Shown: one piece after another, positions 27,149 through 36,205 of the stretch
Layout: each line of letters begins with the position of its first letter
Numbering within the stretch: position 1 is the stretch's first letter
NCBI GenBank assembly: GCA_964646755.1
Contig: CAZYIE010000005.1
Span: 48,364 to 112,363 of the forward strand
DNA length: 64,000 nt
Reading direction: 5' to 3'
From: MVRV01 sp964646755
GTDB taxonomy: Bacteria; Desulfobacterota; Syntrophia; Syntrophales; Smithellaceae
Made by a program: the position numbers and the translations under genes
Notes under the pieces: model-generated
Seen by the model: only the letters and a program-made list of their open reading frames with translations
Database searches by the model: none
What the model was told of the DNA's origin: nothing

Positions 27149-29698
27149 CTATGCGGCAAATTTGTTCAGCGCCACAAAATCCTTGATATGTTCGGTGATG
27201 GCCCGGCGCAATTCCGGGGTCAGCTTTTTAAAGGCTTCGCCGTAGGGCGATACGTTGAGATAAGCAAAGTTCCCCTTGTCCACAATGTTCCGGAAGTCAG
27301 TATCGATGATGTATGCCTTAAAAACAGTTTTGGCGTAAGAGAAATATTCTTCCTTGGGCAGATAACGACTGTCAAACTTGTCAAACTCCTCATCCAGCAG
27401 TTCATTCCTGGTTTTGAAATAAGGGATCATGCCGAATATTTTCTCGATCATCTCGCGCAAGCTGATGCGCCGGTCAACGTGGACGGACGATCGAAGCTTT
27501 TCCAGCGTAAAGAAATCTTCGGGCTTATCCAGAATATATTTTTCGACATAGTCCAGCAACTCTTCCCAGTGCCCTGCTTCGGCCTGCTCTTTCAAGGCCG
27601 GATGTTCTATAATCGTCTTTTCAAACTTCTGAAAATACATGCGGTCAATTTTCATGCCCTCGGGCCCGATTGCCGCCTCTTGCAGTTTGGTCAGGTAATC
27701 GTTACGGGCGCTGTCATAAATGCCGGATGTTCCGCCACCTTCACCCCCGCCTGCGGCTTCCTGATAACCTTTTACAGGCAATTTCAAAACTTCATCGTAG
27801 TTGAACTTTTCCTCAAAGTATTCGCAGTTGGCAAAGAAGTCGAATATTTTAAAGTTATCCTTTGGCTTTTCGCCCGCTTGCTCCTTCATTGGCACGTCGA
27901 TGATATCGACTGCGAAATTGTACTTCCTTGTGCCGCGTCCTTTGATTTGAATGAAATCCGTGGGCGAAAAGATGGGCCGCATCAGGCACAAATTGAGGAT
28001 ATCGGGACAGTCATAGCCTGTGGTCATCATTCCCACTGTCACACAAATGCGGGTTTTGCTTGTTTTGTATGACGGATTAAAGTTGCCGGTANNNNNNNNN
28101 NACAGTTAACAGCAGTAAAATATGCTGTTGTTGGTAAAGTTAATGGTAAATTGCTGGGCATCGGCAATCCGGGAAGTTACCTGGATAGCGAAGTCCGAAT
28201 TGTATTTTCCGGGAAACAGCCGGTGCGCATATTCATTCAGGGTCTGCGTGATTTTGGCCGCATGATTTTGCGAGACGCAAAAGACAATGGTCTTGCCTAT
28301 CTCGGAGGTCACGGGATCACGCAGGGCATTTTCTATAAAGGATCGACAAAATACGTCGTTGGTGTTGTCCGAAAAGAACTTTTTTTCAAAATCCCTTTGA
28401 ATAAATGTTTCTTGATCTTCCGAACCGTCATCATTTTGTATGGTGATTGTATATCCTTCATCGGAAAGTAGTTGCGTTGTAATCTCCGTGCGTGCATCGA
28501 CAACAATCGGATTAACAAGGTATTTCTCCTTGACGCCATCAATCAACGAATATCGGAAAGTCGGCTCGCCTTCGTCACATCCGAAAGTTTTATAGCTGTC
28601 CAGCAGCAGACGCCGTTCCAGTTCGCGGGGATCATTTTCGCCCAGTCGGGAGGTGTCGATATGCGTGAGATAATCCTTCGGCGTTGCCGTAAGCCCCAGT
28701 TTGTATCCGATAAAATATTCAAATACCGCCCGGCTGTTCCCGCCGATACTGCGATGCGCTTCATCGGATATAACCAGATCAAAATCATCGGGCACAAAAA
28801 GACGCTTGTATCGGTTTTTAGACAAAAAGGTTTGAATGGTGGATACGACAATTTCCGCTTTTCTCCAGTCATCACGGTTTTCTTTGTAGATAACCGTTGT
28901 GTAATCATTTTTCAGATAGGCCACAAAAGCCCGATAGGCCTGGTCTTCTAATTCCAATCGGTCAACCAAAAAAAGAATGCGCCGGGCATTGCTGGTACGC
29001 AAAAACAGCTTAATAACGGCTGCGGCAACCAGTGTCTTGCCGGTGCCGGTGGCCATCTCAAAAAGAAAGCGGTCGCATCCATTGCCAACGGCTTTTTGAA
29101 GCGCGTGGACGGCTTGAAGCTGATACTTTCTTAAAAAGCGGAGCTTATGAATTTCAATGTATGATTGTCTTGTGGATTCGCCTTGGTAGGCAGGATCGGC
29201 TTTGTAATCCGGCTTCTGGGTTAAAACGACATAATCCTGTTTTGCATCTTCCACAATCAAGCCGTCACGATCCGGTTTAAAGCTGTTATAGCCTTTTACC
29301 GTTTCCGGCGACGGGAAACAGCTGATGATGTGAGGATTCCCTCTTTCCAAATCCCAGAAATAATGAATATTGCCATTGGATAGAATAACAAAGCGGCAAT
29401 TTTGAGCCGTTGCATATTTCCTGGCTTGCTCTTTTCCGAAAAGCGGATTTTTATCTTCTGACTTTGCTTCCAATACAATAAATGGAAATCCCTGTGCATC
29501 CAGCAAAAGAAAATCAATGTATCCGTCGGTTGTTTTTTGGAAATCCTCACCAAGATCATCGAGTGATTCGTCAGACAACTTGACATTATTTTCCAAAAGA
29601 ACATTGGCTTTACCTTCTTTGGAGTCGAAGAAACGCCATCCGGATTCCTCCAGAAGTTTATTGATCTTGATTCTTGCCTTTGCTTCCTTTTCAGCCAT
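27149..29698 (-). CDS. hsdR: type I restriction endonuclease subunit HsdR, contains assembly gap
   Basis: The N-terminal part (29698 to 28106) has the restriction nuclease motif (YIDFLLLD, then VLEAKSE), the helicase P-loop MATGTGKT, DEAHRS and GLTATP. The C-terminal part (28091 to 27149) restarts with TSKTRICVTVGMMTTGYDCPD and QIKGRGTRKY (motif VI) and ends in a helical domain. Together they form a complete HsdR, an ATP-driven DNA translocase that cleaves foreign DNA. The stop codon just before the N run lies in contig-end sequence that does not fit the family (a small inverted repeat at 28108-28129), so I regard the gene as intact. Confidence 0.88.
28092..28101. other. assembly gap (10 N) in hsdR
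   Basis: Sequence right of the gap contains AACAGCA/TGCTGTT inverted arms (28108-28114, 28123-28129) and an in-frame stop that interrupts a helicase region, which suggests a misassembled contig end. Confidence 0.8.
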
Positions 29699-29898
29699 GT
29701 GTATTGAACCCGAGGGGGGAGATAATTATTCATTAAGAAACAAACACTGGAATATAGTCTGTTCCGATCTTAACAAATGAATTATCCTGATTCCAGCTAG
29801 TGCATAATGTTGTCGTGCATCATACAACTTCTTGGAAACATTTCAAGAATAAAAACCAGGAACAAGGTTAGGTGTACATAACTTCTTGCCAATTGGCA

Positions 29899-30930
29899 TC
29901 AGATATTAAACCGGAAGGTGATAATATCACCGTCTTTAACAATATATTCTTTGCCCTCGAGGCGCATGCGGCCGGCTGATTTAACTGCCGCTTCCGTCTT
30001 GCCGCAGGCGATAAAATCATCAAAGGACATTACTTCGGCCTTAATGAATCCTCGTTCAAAATCGTTATGGATTGCTCCGGCGGCTTTGGGCGCTTTGCTT
30101 CCCTGCGGAATGACCCAGGCCTTCACTTCATCTTTACCGGTTGTAAAAAAGGAAATGCGTCCCAGAAGAGAAAAGGCCCCCCGGATAATCCGGCCGAAAG
30201 CAGGTTCGGCAATTCCCAGAGAAGCCAGAAATTCTTTTTGATCGGCGGCATCGAGCGAGGCCAACTCCGCTTCGACCTTGCAGCAAATGCCCATTACCGG
30301 TTCGGTCAAGTTTGCCGCCTTGGCAAAGTCATTCGCAAGAGTAATATTATCTTCGGCAACATTGATCACAACCAGTTCGGGTTTAATCGACCAAAAAGAA
30401 AAGCTGCGCAAAGTAAAAACTTCCGCCTCCGTCAGGCCCGCAGCCCGCAGCGGTTTGCCTGCGTCCAGAATATCTTTTAATTTCGGCAGAATTTCCACCT
30501 GGGCAATGTCCTGCGGGGTTAGTGCTTTTTTGGACATTTTAGTCAGACGTTCCAGCTTTTTTTCAATAATCAAAAGATCAGAAAGGATCAATTCATCTTC
30601 CAGTTTGCGATAGGAATCAATGCACAACTGGACATCAGGCAGAGAAAAACCATCCACAACATGCAAAATAGCGTCTGTACCGCTTAAGTTCTGCCGGACA
30701 GATTCCCAGGGATGTTCGCCTACGGCATGAACATCAACAAACGGAACTTTCGCGGGGGATACTTTCACCGGCTGATATATCTCCACCAGCTGATCAAAAC
30801 GTTCATCCGGAACGGCGGCCTGCCCGCGCACACATGTTTCGGTATGTGAAGCGCTGCTTTTTGTGCCGGTCATTATTTCAAACAGGGTGCTTTTTCCGCT
30901 CTGCGGCAGCCCCAATATGCCCATTTCCAT
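29899..30930 (-). CDS. ychF: YchF-like P-loop ATPase (Obg family)
   Basis: 343 residues. GLPQSGKSTLFE is the P-loop, AAVPDERFDQLVEIYQPVKV is the YchF signature after it, and the C-terminal TGS-like domain ends VKDGDIITFRFNI. YchF binds ATP rather than GTP and associates with ribosomes; it is implicated in stress control. It is slightly shorter than typical YchF (about 360). It ends 200 bp from the hsdR start and has no obvious operon partners. Confidence 0.88.
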   Translation of the reverse strand: MEMGILGLPQSGKSTLFEIMTGTKSSASHTETCVRGQAAVPDERFDQLVEIYQPVKVSPAKVPFVDVHAVGEHPWESVRQNLSGTDAILHVVDGFSLPDVQLCIDSYRKLEDELILSDLLIIEKKLERLTKMSKKALTPQDIAQVEILPKLKDILDAGKPLRAAGLTEAEVFTLRSFSFWSIKPELVVINVAEDNITLANDFAKAANLTEPVMGICCKVEAELASLDAADQKEFLASLGIAEPAFGRIIRGAFSLLGRISFFTTGKDEVKAWVIPQGSKAPKAAGAIHNDFERGFIKAEVMSFDDFIACGKTEAAVKSAGRMRLEGKEYIVKDGDIITFRFNI

Positions 30931-31010
30931 TTATTTAATCCTTTTTACTTCTAAATCATTCCGCCATTATTGGATAACGCCGCAAAAGGCTCTGGAGGCA
31001 AGGCGCACGA

Positions 31011-31137
31011 AGCTTTAGGAGTGAGACCTACTTTTTCGCGCGTGACCTTCAGGTTATAGGTCGCAACGACTAAAGCTGAAATGCATCCGGCATGCGCCGG
31101 ATTCTCTCCCCATACACGCAGCCCGGCGAATGCCGGG
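31011..31137. repeat. cluster of stem-loops between dapL and ychF
   Basis: AGCTTTAG (31011-31018) pairs with CTAAAGCT (31070-31077), and GACCTA (31025-31030) with TAGGTC (31057-31062), giving one nested stem. Two more hairpins follow: ATCCGGC-ATGC-GCCGGAT (31085-31102) and CCCGGC-GAAT-GCCGGG (31122-31137). They lie downstream of dapL and probably include its terminator; the first part looks like a dispersed repeat. Confidence 0.5.
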
Positions 31138-31151
31138 GACCTTTTCCGGTG

Positions 31152-32321
31152 TTATCCGGCAAATTCCTTTTCTATTCTCGCCATTGCCTCTGCCAGCCGA
31201 TCATCCGGAACTGTCAGCGATATGCGCACGAAGCCTTCGCCATATTGGCCATAGGCAGTACCGGAAGCGACAACAACGGCGGTTTTATCAAACAAGCGGT
31301 TGGTAAATTCCAGTGAGGTCATGCCCTGGGGCACCGGCACCCAGAGATAAAACGTCCCGCGGGGCGGATTAAAGTCAATGCCGATTTTCTTCAGCGTCTG
31401 GAGCACCAGCTCGCGGCGCTGGCCATAAACCGCCAGCATTTTTTCCACAAAGGGCGCCTCATTGCGCAAAGCTTGAATACCCGCATATTGAATGGGATTA
31501 AAAATTCCGGAATCGGTGTTTTCTTTAACCTTGCTGATTGCCGCAATCAAATCGGGATTGCCGCAGGCGATTCCTATCCGCCAACCGCACATATTAAACG
31601 GTTTGGATAATGAATTGAGCTCGATACCCACATCTTTGGCCCCTTTGGCCATCAGAAAACTGATGCGGGGCTGTCCGGAGAACAATATTTCGCTGTAGGG
31701 ATTATCGTAACAAATGGCAATGTCCGACTCGCGGGCAAAAGCCACCAGTTTATCTAAAAATTCCAAAGTCGCGCAGGCGCCGGTCGGATTATTCGGATAA
31801 TTAAGAAACATCGCCGTGGCCTTTTTGACAATATCCGTGGGGATATCTTCCAATACCGGAAGATAATTATTTTGCGGAAGGATCGGCACATTGTAAGGAA
31901 CGCCCTCACCCATAAGAATACTGGACCGGTAAGCCGGATAGCCGGGATCGGTCATCAATACAGTATCCCCTGGATTGACGCGCGCCATAACAAAATGATG
32001 GCAGCCTTCTTTTGATCCGATTAAGCCCAGAATTTCATTTTCCGGATTTAAGCTGACACCGTATCTTGTTTGATACCAGACGGCGATCTCCTGACGATAA
32101 AGGAGCATTCCTTTTTCTTCATCCGTCGGATATCGGTGATTTAAAGGATTCCGTGCTGTTACACATAATTCATCGATAATGGAATCCGGTGTTGCTTCTA
32201 TGGGATCGCCAATCGCCAGAGAAATAACATCAACTCCATCGGCCTTGGCCTTATTAATTTTTTTTCGAAGTTCCATGAACAAATATGGCGGAATCTTCGC
32301 CAAACGCTCCGCAATCTGCAA
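31152..32321 (-). CDS. dapL: LL-diaminopimelate aminotransferase
   Basis: About 389 residues. The start is the TTG at 32321, 6 bp after a perfect GAGGAGG site; a longer frame from 32336 would run through that site. The sequence has RLAKIPPYLFMEL, LAIGDPIEATP, GSKEGCHHF, NYPNNPTGA, YDNPYSEI and the PLP-lysine segment SLSKPFNMCGWRIG. DapL converts tetrahydrodipicolinate to LL-diaminopimelate in one step for lysine and peptidoglycan. dapF follows directly upstream on the same strand, which confirms the pathway. Confidence 0.9.
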   Translation of the reverse strand: MQIAERLAKIPPYLFMELRKKINKAKADGVDVISLAIGDPIEATPDSIIDELCVTARNPLNHRYPTDEEKGMLLYRQEIAVWYQTRYGVSLNPENEILGLIGSKEGCHHFVMARVNPGDTVLMTDPGYPAYRSSILMGEGVPYNVPILPQNNYLPVLEDIPTDIVKKATAMFLNYPNNPTGACATLEFLDKLVAFARESDIAICYDNPYSEILFSGQPRISFLMAKGAKDVGIELNSLSKPFNMCGWRIGIACGNPDLIAAISKVKENTDSGIFNPIQYAGIQALRNEAPFVEKMLAVYGQRRELVLQTLKKIGIDFNPPRGTFYLWVPVPQGMTSLEFTNRLFDKTAVVVASGTAYGQYGEGFVRISLTVPDDRLAEAMARIEKEFAG

Positions 32322-32342
32322 GGTAAACCTCCTCAATTATAA

Positions 32343-33173
32343 TTATTTGTATGCTTCGTCAAAAAGAAGACCCTGATAGACCATTTTTACTTTGCCTTCA
32401 AGATAAATTTCGGCAAAGCCGTCATCTTTCCGGGCAAAATAAATACGCAGTATCTCCCCGCTTTGCACTAAAACATCAACCGGTGATTCCGCCAGGCCTC
32501 TCTGGGCCGCCGCCAGGACTGCCGCCACCATTCCGGTACCGCAGGCCAGCGTCTCATCCTCCACACCACGCTCATAAGTGCGTAATTGAATTTTATGCTT
32601 CGAGAGAATAGCGGCAAAGTCCGCATTTGTTCCTTTCGGCGCATAATGTTCGTGAAAGCGTATTTTACATCCCCACTTGGCCACGTCAAATGATTCCAGA
32701 TTATCCACAAAGGCCACAGCATGGGGAACGCCGGTATTGACGCTATCGAGAATAAAAATCCGGTCATCCACAGCAACTTTTTCTTCTAAAGTTACAGGGG
32801 AAGGGTCGGTCAATTTCACTTTTACCAGATCATCGTTAACTTCCGCGCTGATTATCCCGGCTATCGTTTCAAATGACATTTTCTTTGCGGCAATGCCCCG
32901 GTGATAAGCGTAACGCGCCACACAACGGCTGCCATTGCCGCACATTTCGGCCGTGCTGCCGTCCGAGTTAAAAAATTGCCATTTAAAGTCGGCGCGGGTG
33001 GAAGGTTCAATCAAAAACAAGCCGTCTGCCCCGACGGATAATTTGTGCCGACAAACCTTTTGCACAAACTGCCGAATATCTCCCACGCTTAAAGATAAAT
33101 CGCGATTATCGATGATAATAAAATCATTGCCACTGCCGCTCATTTTATAGAATTCAATCATTCTTGCTTCCAT
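32343..33173 (-). CDS. dapF: diaminopimelate epimerase
   Basis: 276 residues. The two catalytic cysteines are present in MCGNGSRCVARYA and LACGTGMVAAV, and the N-terminal KMSGSGNDFIIID is typical. It converts LL- to meso-diaminopimelate, the step after DapL. An internal ATG (33161, MIEFYKMSG) is an alternative start 4 codons in. The gene lies 21 bp upstream of dapL on the same strand, so they form a dapF-dapL unit. Confidence 0.95.
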   Translation of the reverse strand: MEARMIEFYKMSGSGNDFIIIDNRDLSLSVGDIRQFVQKVCRHKLSVGADGLFLIEPSTRADFKWQFFNSDGSTAEMCGNGSRCVARYAYHRGIAAKKMSFETIAGIISAEVNDDLVKVKLTDPSPVTLEEKVAVDDRIFILDSVNTGVPHAVAFVDNLESFDVAKWGCKIRFHEHYAPKGTNADFAAILSKHKIQLRTYERGVEDETLACGTGMVAAVLAAAQRGLAESPVDVLVQSGEILRIYFARKDDGFAEIYLEGKVKMVYQGLLFDEAYK

Positions 33174-33194
33174 TTATTTCAGATGACGAGGTTG

Positions 33195-34085
33195 TCATTT
33201 CAGCAACGCCTGGATCTGCAAATCCTTTTCCTGCCATAACTGCTGTACCCATTGTTGAAATTCAGCTCGATAGGCCTCATCGCCCTCGTAATCACCATGC
33301 ATAAGCTTTTGCGGTATTTCTACCTGCTCCATGCGCACTATGATCTTTTTGACTTTACCGCAGAGAAAATCCCATAAAGTCGGGATACCATCGGGGTAAA
33401 CGATGGTGATGTTCAGCAGACAATGAAACTTGTCGCCCAGCGCATCGAGCGCCAGGGCTATACCACCGGCTTTCGGGCGCAGCAGATAGCGGTAAGGCGA
33501 TTTCTGACGGGCGTGTTTTGCCGGAGTAATGCGCGTACCTTCCAGAAAATTCATCACACCGGTCGGTCTATGGGCAAACTTTGCGCAAGCCTTACGCGTT
33601 ATTTCTAAATCTTTACCCTTCTGTTCGGGATGCTTTTTCAAGTATTCAGAGCTATGCCGGTGCAGAAAAGGAAAATCCAGCGCCCACCAGGCAACACCCA
33701 TAATCGGCACCCAAATCAGCTCACTTTTCATGAAAAATTTCATAAAAGGAGCACGACGATTGAGCAAATGCTGCATCACAAAAATGTCCACCCACGACTG
33801 GTGATTGCTGCTAATCAGATACCAACCGTTATAATTCAACCCTTTTACTCCCTCGACATCCCAGTGAGTTTTTTGGGTCAGGTTCATCCAGGCACTGTTG
33901 CAGGCGATCCAGTTTTCCGCAAACCACAGCAAAATCACGTCAAAGACACGACGCAAAGGCGGCAGCGGCAGCAGAAACTTGAGAATAGAAACCACGAACA
34001 ACAGAGTCGGCCAGAACAGAACATTCAAAACCAAAAGCGAGAAAGCAATAATTCCAACCATCAAGGAGGGCAAAAAATTTAACAT
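33195..34085 (-). CDS. lysophospholipid acyltransferase (PlsC family, YihG-like)
   Basis: About 296 residues from the ATG at 34085, with AGGAA 6 bp upstream; the frame is open to 34124. One or two hydrophobic segments come first, then the acyltransferase block I SSNHQSWVD, block II KSELIWVPIMG, block III FLEGTR and a PKAGGIALAL segment. It transfers acyl groups to lysophosphatidate or related lipids at the inner membrane. The neighbourhood (dapF) gives no further clue. YihG-like length and N-terminal hydrophobic region fit. Confidence 0.88.
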   Translation of the reverse strand: MLNFLPSLMVGIIAFSLLVLNVLFWPTLLFVVSILKFLLPLPPLRRVFDVILLWFAENWIACNSAWMNLTQKTHWDVEGVKGLNYNGWYLISSNHQSWVDIFVMQHLLNRRAPFMKFFMKSELIWVPIMGVAWWALDFPFLHRHSSEYLKKHPEQKGKDLEITRKACAKFAHRPTGVMNFLEGTRITPAKHARQKSPYRYLLRPKAGGIALALDALGDKFHCLLNITIVYPDGIPTLWDFLCGKVKKIIVRMEQVEIPQKLMHGDYEGDEAYRAEFQQWVQQLWQEKDLQIQALLK

Positions 34086-34244
34086 GTTTATTCCTATTTT
34101 ATCTTTATTGTTATGTCGTTTCATAATTTTCTCTCACATTTTAGTCAAGCATTCTTTTGTTTAGCACAAAATTGTTCCAACCTATGCAGACCATTTAACA
34201 CTAAATAGCCTGTTAATACATATTGTTGGCGAGCATCAGCCGGA

Positions 34245-34261
34245 CTGGCATCATCCTTGCT
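34245..34261 (+). promoter_or_regulatory. sigma-54 promoter of amt-PII operon
   Basis: CTGGCATCATCCTTGCT has GG and GC at the exact -24/-12 spacing of RpoN promoters and lies 48 bp upstream of the amt start. Nitrogen-regulated expression through an NtrC-type activator is expected. Confidence 0.75.
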
Positions 34262-34308
34262 CTACAGAAGAGCGAAAGTAAATATTTTTTATATAAGGAG
34301 GCAATAAT

Positions 34309-35541
34309 ATGAATTCGGGAGATACAGCGTGGGTTTTGATGTCCACGGCATTAGTATTGTTAATGACGCTGCCTGGTCTGGCATTCTTTTATGGCGGACT
34401 GGTGCGGAGGAAAAATGTTCTGTCTATCTTAATGCAGTGTTTGGTTATTTTGTGCGTGATCAGCCTGCAATGGGTATTGTTCGGTTATTCACTGTCGTTT
34501 GGTCCAGATTTTCATGGAATCATCGGCAAGCTGGATTGGGCGGGCCTGCGCGGTGTAGGGTCTCTGCCTAACGCCGATTATGCCGCAACCATACCACATA
34601 GCGCCTTTATGATTTTTCAGGCAATGTTTGCCGTTATTACACCGGCCCTGATCATTGGCGCCTATGCCGAAAGAGTCAAGTTTTCTGCTTTTCTGGTCTT
34701 CACTTTGCTTTGGGCTACTTTTGTTTATGACCCTCTGGCACACTGGGTGTGGGGAACAGGCGGCTGGCTGAAGGCTATGGGTGCCCTTGATTTTGCCGGA
34801 GGTATTGTTGTTCACGTCAGTTCCGGTATATCGGCACTGGTCTTGGCCGTCATGCTGGGCAAAAGAATTGGTTATAATCATCGGCCCATCCGTCCGCATA
34901 ATTTACCATTTACAGTTCTGGGAGCTGCTCTTTTGTGGTTTGGCTGGTTTGGTTTCAATGCCGGAAGCGCACTCGCCGCAGACGGTCTTGCCGTCAATGC
35001 ATTCATCACTACCAACACGGCAACCGCCGCCGCCGGGTTAACCTGGGCGATGATCGAATGGTGGCATAATGGAACACCGACAATTCTGGGCGCCGCAACG
35101 GGAGCAGTGGCCGGCCTTGTCGCTATTACCCCGGCTTGCGGATTTGTTAATCCCATGAATGCCATTTTTATCGGAATGATTGTTGCCTTGATCTGCTACG
35201 TGGCCATTGCCGTAGTCAAAGCAAAACTGGGCTATGATGATTCCCTGGATGCCTTCGGTGTCCATGGTGTCGGCGGAATATGGGGTACTATTGCTACCGG
35301 TCTTTTTGCAGAAAAGGCCGTAAATGCAGCAGGCAACAACGGTCTTTTTTTCGGAAACAGCCATCAATTGCTGGTTCAGGCAGGGCTGGTAATTGTTACA
35401 ATTTCTTTTGCCGCCATTATGACCTGGATTATCTTCAAAATCGTCGATGCCCTAATCGGCATGAGGGTCGAGGAAAAGAGTGAGATCGTGGGATTAGACT
35501 TAACCCAGCAGAGCGAAGCTGCATACACAGTTATTGAATAG
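34309..35541 (+). CDS. amt: ammonium transporter
   Basis: 410 residues, about 11 membrane helices. The twin-histidine pore residues lie in FAGGIVVHVSSGISA and FGVHGVGGIWG, and DPLAHWVWG holds the conserved Asp. Amt proteins conduct ammonium and are blocked by a PII protein. A PII gene follows after 12 bp, and a sigma-54 promoter precedes it, giving a standard nitrogen-starvation operon. A good AAGGAGG site precedes the ATG. Confidence 0.96.
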   Translation: MNSGDTAWVLMSTALVLLMTLPGLAFFYGGLVRRKNVLSILMQCLVILCVISLQWVLFGYSLSFGPDFHGIIGKLDWAGLRGVGSLPNADYAATIPHSAFMIFQAMFAVITPALIIGAYAERVKFSAFLVFTLLWATFVYDPLAHWVWGTGGWLKAMGALDFAGGIVVHVSSGISALVLAVMLGKRIGYNHRPIRPHNLPFTVLGAALLWFGWFGFNAGSALAADGLAVNAFITTNTATAAAGLTWAMIEWWHNGTPTILGAATGAVAGLVAITPACGFVNPMNAIFIGMIVALICYVAIAVVKAKLGYDDSLDAFGVHGVGGIWGTIATGLFAEKAVNAAGNNGLFFGNSHQLLVQAGLVIVTISFAAIMTWIIFKIVDALIGMRVEEKSEIVGLDLTQQSEAAYTVIE

Positions 35542-35553
35542 GAGGATAGAATA

Positions 35554-35895
35554 ATGAAACTGATAGTCGCAATCATTCAGCCGCATAAACTTGATGTAGT
35601 AAAAACTGCCCTGGAAGGTGTTGATGTACACCTGATGACTGTAACAGAAGTTCTGGGGCAAGGAAGGCAAAAAGGATTTACCGAAGTTTATCGTGGCGCT
35701 AAAGAGGCGGGCGGGCTTTTGAAGAAAATTCGGCTGGATATCGCCGTAAATGATAATTTTGTGGAACCGGCAGTAACTGCAATTACTAAAAGCGCTCATA
35801 CCGGTGAAGTTGGTGACGGCAAGATATTTGTCCTGGATCTGGCGGAATGTATTCGCATCAGCAGCGGCGAACGCGGTGGAACAGCCATCGGATAA
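35554..35895 (+). CDS. PII nitrogen regulatory protein lacking the uridylylation tyrosine
   Basis: 113 residues, full length. TVTEVLGQGRQKGFTEVYRG and HTGEVGDGKIFVLDL are the PII signatures. Aligned with E. coli GlnB, Tyr46 is kept but Tyr51, the residue modified by GlnD, is Glu (YRGAKEAGG instead of YRGAEY). The T-loop therefore cannot be uridylylated at the normal site. It probably still gates Amt by binding ATP, ADP and 2-oxoglutarate. Co-transcribed with amt. Confidence 0.93.
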   Translation: MKLIVAIIQPHKLDVVKTALEGVDVHLMTVTEVLGQGRQKGFTEVYRGAKEAGGLLKKIRLDIAVNDNFVEPAVTAITKSAHTGEVGDGKIFVLDLAECIRISSGERGGTAIG

Positions 35896-35896
35896 T

Positions 35897-36097
35897 TTAT
35901 TGGTTAAAAGGAAATGATAGTTGTAATAAAGATTTGTAGCAGCGGCGGCATACCGGACGATTGAACGACCTGGCATTGCAGGCATCCAGATCAATAAAAT
36001 AGCCGTACTTTGCACACCAGTTGCTTTCCCTGGCCTGCGGGGTATTAGCGTCAGATAAATATTCGCCATCATGATCTGGAATTACTATTTTTTTCAT
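35897..36097 (-). CDS. small four-cysteine protein, function unknown
   Basis: About 66 residues from an ATG at 36097 (the frame is open to 36127). The pattern WCAKYGYFIDLDACNARS then PVCRRC spaces four cysteines as in small zinc-binding conserved proteins of deltaproteobacteria. No ribosome-binding site is evident, so the gene call is tentative. It is convergent with the PII gene and its end lies 2 bp from it. Confidence 0.45.
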   Translation of the reverse strand: MKKIVIPDHDGEYLSDANTPQARESNWCAKYGYFIDLDACNARSFNRPVCRRCYKSLLQLSFPFNQ

Positions 36098-36165
36098 CGG
36101 GGGAAATATAAGAACTAACTGCTGCAAAAGTCAACAGAAGAATAGTAATTGTCTTTCCAATAAGA

Positions 36166-36194
36166 AGAGAGCCCCCACATTCCGGGGGCTCTCT
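36166..36194 (-). terminator. intrinsic terminator of the desulforedoxin-like gene
   Basis: An 11-bp GC-rich stem (AGAGAGCCCCC / GGGGGCTCTCT) with a 7-nt loop, followed on the minus strand by a T-rich tract (TTCTTATT). It lies just after the stop of the next gene on that strand, and may also stop plus-strand readthrough. Confidence 0.8.
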
Positions 36195-36205
36195 TTAATG
36201 GTAAA

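Noticed and set aside
27125..28072. 315-residue plus-strand frame opposite hsdR
   Set aside because: Antisense to helicase text with family motifs; it has no recognisable domain.
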